This document shows positions 60,261 through 64,000 of a stretch of 64,000 nucleotides of DNA, one piece after another (positions within the stretch are counted from its first letter, which is position 1; each line of letters begins with the position of its first letter). The stretch is from Hamadaea tsunoensis DSM 44101 (GTDB taxonomy: Bacteria; Actinomycetota; Actinomycetes; Mycobacteriales; Micromonosporaceae), in NCBI RefSeq assembly GCF_000428945.1, contig NZ_AUAX01000002.1, forward strand, positions 186,001-250,000, in the 5' to 3' direction. Under the pieces are notes generated by a model. It worked only from the letters and a program-made list of their open reading frames with translations. It ran no database searches and was not told the origin of the DNA. The position numbers and the translations under genes were made by a program.

Positions 60261-60803
60261 TCAGCGAGGCGGTCGCCGGATCTCCGCCACGCCCTGCGCT
60301 CCGGCGTACTCGCGCATTTCGCGCAGGAAGGTAACGGTGGCGTCGAATTCCACCTGCCCGAGCACAGGCCCGATGTTCTTGCGTACGCCGCGGATGAACC
60401 TCGCCGTCCCGCGCTGCACCGGTGTCTCGACCCGGTCGCCGTTGGCGAGGTCGAGGTAGATCGCGTTGCGGGCCGTCGCCCATGTGCCCAGCATCGCCGG
60501 CCGGCTGGCGATGTTCACGACGTCACTCCACGGGATCACTCGATTCCGCCAGGGGTAGATGAGGCGCACGGCGGTGTCGGAGACGTAGATGCCGGTCCGG
60601 TGCATACGCCAGGCGAATCCCGTCCAGAGGGTCAGGAAGCCGTAGATACTCAAGGACCCGACGACGGGGTTGACCTCCCATTCGCCGGCACCCGCGAGGA
60701 GTCCGAGTGTGACCAGCGCGGCGAACCCGAGGCCGATGATGGCGAAAACGAGGGGCAGCACCGCGGATATCCCCACGGGTTCCGCTCGACGCCAGGTCGC
60801 CAT
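60261..60803 (-). CDS. Membrane protein with PH-like domain
   Basis: The 180-residue protein has two membrane helices (about residues 14-38 and 46-65), followed by a PH-like beta-sandwich (IYVSDTAVRLIYPWRNRVIPWSDVVNI, RNAIYLDLANGDRVETPVQ) and a C-terminal helix. Such small bacterial PH-domain membrane proteins are common in actinobacteria; their role is not defined. ATG 60803 begins MATWRRAEPVG. The gene is convergent with the SARP gene across the 60.2-kb element, and follows the subtilase gene on the same strand after 152 bp. Confidence 0.78.
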   Translation of the reverse strand: MATWRRAEPVGISAVLPLVFAIIGLGFAALVTLGLLAGAGEWEVNPVVGSLSIYGFLTLWTGFAWRMHRTGIYVSDTAVRLIYPWRNRVIPWSDVVNIASRPAMLGTWATARNAIYLDLANGDRVETPVQRGTARFIRGVRKNIGPVLGQVEFDATVTFLREMREYAGAQGVAEIRRPPR

Positions 60804-60913
60804 GACGCACAGTGTGCCGCAGGACGCGGTTCCCGCCGTGGTCGATATCCGCAATTGAGTCCGTGACCACAGCCTCCACCGTCCTCGGCGATCGGCCAAG
60901 CAGGCCGTGTGAG

Positions 60914-60942
60914 GGCGGGCGCCGGATGATCCGGCGCCCGCC
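60914..60942 (-). terminator. Hairpin terminator after the subtilase gene
   Basis: A perfect 12-bp stem, GGCGGGCGCCGG (60914-60925) with CCGGCGCCCGCC (60931-60942), has a 5-nt loop. It sits 12 bp past the stop on the minus strand. Confidence 0.85.
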
Positions 60943-60954
60943 GATTCATACCGC

Positions 60955-63900
60955 TCAGCGCACCGTGTACGCCCGGATGATGGTCTGGTCGACCCCGCTT
61001 CCCGCGCTGCCGGTCACGCAGACGCGCAGGGACACCGCCGTCCCCGAGGCCGCCGTCGGCAGCGTCGCGGCGAACGTGCCACTGACCGCTCCCGGCAGGA
61101 CGGTGGCCGGTTGCCAGGTCGCCCCGTCGTCCGTCGACGTCCACACGCGAGTGCCGGTGATGCTCTGCGCCGGTACGCCGGCAGCCTGCGCGACGGTGAA
61201 CGTCGCCCGGTTGCCGACCGGGTGGTCGTCCGCGTCCATCGGCAGCCCGTAGTCCACCGACAGCAGCGGCAGCACCGCCGTGCCCTCGCCGGCCGGGCCG
61301 GTGGAGCGGAACGTCCACGTGGTACTGGACCGGATCGACACGGGCGCGACCTCGGTGGCGTCCTCCGCCAGCGTCAGAGCGTAGCTGCCGGCCGTGGCGG
61401 GCACCGTGAAGTCGGCGGCGAGGCTGTTCACCGAACCGATCGTCTGCCCGTTGCGGGCGAGGCTCAACGTCGCGGCATCGGGCGGCCACCAGCGGGACGC
61501 GCAGTTGTACCTGGCGTGCGAGTCCGTCAGCGGCTGCAGCTCGATATGCAGGTTGCCCCGCGTACGCTTCGGCGTCGCCGACACGCAGCCGATCGCTGCC
61601 GGATCGGTGTTGTCGTTCCAGTCCGGATGCAGTGGCTGGCCCAGCAGGTCGAAGGATGTGTGGCTACCTGGCTGGTAGGTGGTCCGCTTCGCGTCCGTCA
61701 GCAGACCGGCCACCGGCGAGTCGCCGCCCAGGAACTCCTCGTCGAGTGTCGGCCAGCCGGGCGACACATAGTCCGTACGCGTCGCGCCCACCTGTTCGGA
61801 GTACTCGTCCCCGATCAGGATTCCCTCCGGGGACTGGAGGAATCGCTGGTGCCCGACCGTGACGCCGGCGTAGTCCAGCCGGTGGAACGTCAGGTCGATC
61901 CGCGCCAGCCGGGCCTGCTCCGCCGCTCCGATCACATAGGACGGATCGGCGGGGACGCCGCCGTGCAGATCCTCGGCCACCTGGTAGACGAACGGGCTCG
62001 GCCCGGTGCCGGGGGCGCGCAACGAGAACACCTCGTACGCGTTCAGCGTACCGATGTCGACGGGCGACAACGGGGTGCTGAACACGGCCGGGGCGGACCC
62101 GCCGGTCCAGGGCTCGATCCAGAAGATGTTGCCGTGCCGGGTCGTCTGTACGACGGCGAGGCCCGCTTCCAGCTGCTGGGTCGCGACGCCGGCGACGGTG
62201 GCCGTGACCGGCCGGGCGTTCGCGCCGTCGAGAACGACCGTGGCCGGACCGGTGACGTGCACCTCGCTCGCGCCGGTCAGCGCGTCCCGCGTCTGCGTCC
62301 GCGTGTTGTCCCAGACCTCGCCGAGGACGCTGTACGTGCCGGCCGGCACTGCGACGGTCATCGATGCTCCGTCGGAGTTGTAGACGCCTTCGGCGAACAG
62401 GGCCGGCTCGTCCAGGTTCACGATGACCGCGTCGCTGGACAGCGCGCCGGCCGGCGTACCCGGAATGGCGGTCGTCAGAATGGTGAGCGTGTAGGTCGGA
62501 GGCTGGACGTTGAAGGCCAGCGGGATCTGGATGGCGGTGGTGCTGTTCCGGGCGGTCAGGATGCCCTCGTACAGCCCTGGCCGGCCGGCGAGCTTGGTCT
62601 CGTCGATGCTCACCAGCGTGGAAGCGTGCCCGCCGGCCGGAACGGCGGCCGAGGTGCTCGACAGCGTCACGGCGCCGGCCGGTGCGGCATGGCCGGTCCG
62701 GTCGGTCACGGTCAGGCTGAGCCCAAGCGTGCTCGGGGTGGACCCGGTGTTGGTCCAGGTGATCCGCGAACCGGTGCTGCCGGTCTGGGGGTAGGCCAGG
62801 GTGCCCAGGTCCAGAATGGACGATCCGAGGACCGGCGCGGTCACCGCGGCTCCGGCGTCCAGCCGGCCGGCGCCGTGGTCGTAGAGGTCGCCGCCGTGCA
62901 CCGGCGCGGCGGTGTCCACCAGCGCCGCCTTCAGCTGGTCGGCCGACCAGTCCGGATGTTCCTGCCGCAGCAGCGCGGCGGCCCCGGCGACATGCGGTGT
63001 GGCCATCGAGGTACCCGACAGCGTCGTGTACGCCGCGTCGAGGACGGTCCCCAGCGCGGTGCCCGCGGCCCGAGCCGAGACGACGTTCACGCCCGGCGCG
63101 GTGATGTCCGGCTTCGGTGCCGCGTTGCCGGTCTCCGGGCCACGGCCCGAGAAGCCGCTCAGGGTGTCGTTGCCGTCCACCGCGCCGACGGTCAGCGCGG
63201 AGCGCGCGGCGCCGGGCGAGGCGATGGTGGCCTCACCGGACCCGCCGTCGTTGCCCGCGGCGATCACGAACAGGGTGCCGTACTGTGCGCTCAGCGCGTC
63301 CACCGCCTGCGACATCGGATCGCTGCCGTCGCTGGGGAGCTGGCTGCCGAGGCTCATGCTCACCACCCCCGCGAGCGGCGCCGCCCACTGCATGCCCGCG
63401 ATGACCGTGGAGTCGTCTCCCTCACCGTTGTCGTCCAGGACCTTGCCGATGAGCAGAGAAGCATCAGGAGCCACACCCCGGTGTACGCCACCGGACGCGG
63501 CTCCAGTGCCCGCGATGGTGGCCGCCACGTGCGTACCGTGGCCGAACCTGTCCACGGTGTCGGCGGAGTAGCTGAAGTTCTCGCTGGCGACCACCTTCCC
63601 GACCAGGTCCGGATGGGTGGCGTCGATGCCCGAGTCGAGCACCGCCACGGTCTGCCCGCGTCCGGTGTAGCCGGCCTGCCAGGCCTGTGGCGCACCGATC
63701 TGCGTCAGGTTCGCCGCCACCGGCTGGGCCGGGGCGGCTGCGCGTACCGTCGAAGTGGCGGTCGTGCCGGTGGCCCGCACGCGCTCGTTGAGCCACACGT
63801 AGCTCGCGCCGGTCAGCGCGGCCGACAGCGACCCTGCGCCCGTGCCGCGCGAACCTTGCGCGGCGAAGCGGCCGGCCAGCGACTTCTTGGGCATGACACC

Positions 63901-64000
63901 GGCGACCGCGTGGATGCTCGGCAGCGTACGGCGGCCGGTGAGCGCCGTCGCGAGCGGCGCGACGGCCCCGGCCGCCTGCCGCACGATGACGGGCAGGTTC
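60955..64000 (-). CDS. Secreted subtilase (S8 family), C-terminal 1015 residues (5' end outside window)
   Basis: The open frame continues beyond the right edge, so the signal peptide and start are missing. What is present begins in a propeptide-like region (ALTGRRTLPSIHAVAGV), then the S8 catalytic domain with all residues intact: Asp (AVLDSGIDATHPD), His (GHGTHVAATIAG), oxyanion Asn (IAAGNDGG) and Ser (SGTSMATPHVAG). More than 600 residues of beta-rich domains follow, including a segment like an Ig/FN3 fold (ILDLGTLAYPQTGSTGS). The intact triad contrasts with the dead mycosin in the same window. It is a secreted protease. Confidence 0.92.
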   Translation of the reverse strand, partial: NLPVIVRQAAGAVAPLATALTGRRTLPSIHAVAGVMPKKSLAGRFAAQGSRGTGAGSLSAALTGASYVWLNERVRATGTTATSTVRAAAPAQPVAANLTQIGAPQAWQAGYTGRGQTVAVLDSGIDATHPDLVGKVVASENFSYSADTVDRFGHGTHVAATIAGTGAASGGVHRGVAPDASLLIGKVLDDNGEGDDSTVIAGMQWAAPLAGVVSMSLGSQLPSDGSDPMSQAVDALSAQYGTLFVIAAGNDGGSGEATIASPGAARSALTVGAVDGNDTLSGFSGRGPETGNAAPKPDITAPGVNVVSARAAGTALGTVLDAAYTTLSGTSMATPHVAGAAALLRQEHPDWSADQLKAALVDTAAPVHGGDLYDHGAGRLDAGAAVTAPVLGSSILDLGTLAYPQTGSTGSRITWTNTGSTPSTLGLSLTVTDRTGHAAPAGAVTLSSTSAAVPAGGHASTLVSIDETKLAGRPGLYEGILTARNSTTAIQIPLAFNVQPPTYTLTILTTAIPGTPAGALSSDAVIVNLDEPALFAEGVYNSDGASMTVAVPAGTYSVLGEVWDNTRTQTRDALTGASEVHVTGPATVVLDGANARPVTATVAGVATQQLEAGLAVVQTTRHGNIFWIEPWTGGSAPAVFSTPLSPVDIGTLNAYEVFSLRAPGTGPSPFVYQVAEDLHGGVPADPSYVIGAAEQARLARIDLTFHRLDYAGVTVGHQRFLQSPEGILIGDEYSEQVGATRTDYVSPGWPTLDEEFLGGDSPVAGLLTDAKRTTYQPGSHTSFDLLGQPLHPDWNDNTDPAAIGCVSATPKRTRGNLHIELQPLTDSHARYNCASRWWPPDAATLSLARNGQTIGSVNSLAADFTVPATAGSYALTLAEDATEVAPVSIRSSTTWTFRSTGPAGEGTAVLPLLSVDYGLPMDADDHPVGNRATFTVAQAAGVPAQSITGTRVWTSTDDGATWQPATVLPGAVSGTFAATLPTAASGTAVSLRVCVTGSAGSGVDQTIIRAYTVR

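Overview
The window comes from a very GC-rich actinobacterium. Its long overlapping open frames, frequent GTG/TTG starts and recurrent GTACG-type words fit the Micromonosporaceae (Actinoplanes-like), but that placement is an inference from composition and gene content. No rRNA, tRNA, CRISPR array or insertion sequence was recognised.

Region 1 (1-21.4 kb) is a type VII (ESX) secretion locus. It holds the end of eccA, a WXG-domain protein with a long Pro/Gly/Asn tail, eccC, eccD, eccB and two WXG100 proteins. A minus-strand operon follows: EccD-like membrane protein, MinD-like protein, FN3 repeat protein, DUF58 protein, transglutaminase-like membrane protein and mycosin. In three of these accessory 'enzymes' the residues needed for catalysis are replaced: mycosin Ser to Asp, transglutaminase Cys to Ala and His to Arg, MinD-like Walker A Lys to Ala. 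Inserted after eccA is a tet-type TetR gene with two CTATCAnTGATAG operators facing a decayed oxidoreductase gene.

Region 2 (21.4-34.4 kb) is accessory and regulatory: an XRE-NB-ARC-TPR regulator, a LysR / cupin-MFS divergon, a family 2 glycosyltransferase with an orphan gene, an HxlR / flavin-type oxidoreductase divergon, an S51 peptidase and an ABC-F protein.

Region 3 (34.4-39.2 kb) is a tight plus-strand set: an ECF sigma factor with an anti-sigma-like membrane protein, then lipoprotein, membrane-fusion adaptor, ABC ATPase and MacB-type permease, the last four joined by 4-bp stop/start overlaps.

Region 4 (39.2-46.7 kb) holds an XRE-like regulator, a small secreted Cys protein, a membrane-tethered esterase, a LacI-type-sensor-GGDEF-EAL cyclic-di-GMP protein and a Tat-exported intradiol dioxygenase.

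Region 5 (46.7-64 kb) contains a LamG/ricin-lectin secreted protein, a 2097-residue RHS/YD-repeat protein ending in an Stv-like domain, a divergent SARP-NB-ARC-TPR regulator, a PH-domain membrane protein and the C-terminal part of a large, intact subtilase.

Three intergenic stretches (11.7, 21.7 and 60.2 kb) share one architecture. Half-sites begin with TGATC, tandem copies start exactly 42 bp apart, and the inverted partner lies 62-63 bp away. The bases after TGATC differ between loci but are conserved among copies within a locus. This is the most unusual non-coding signal seen here.
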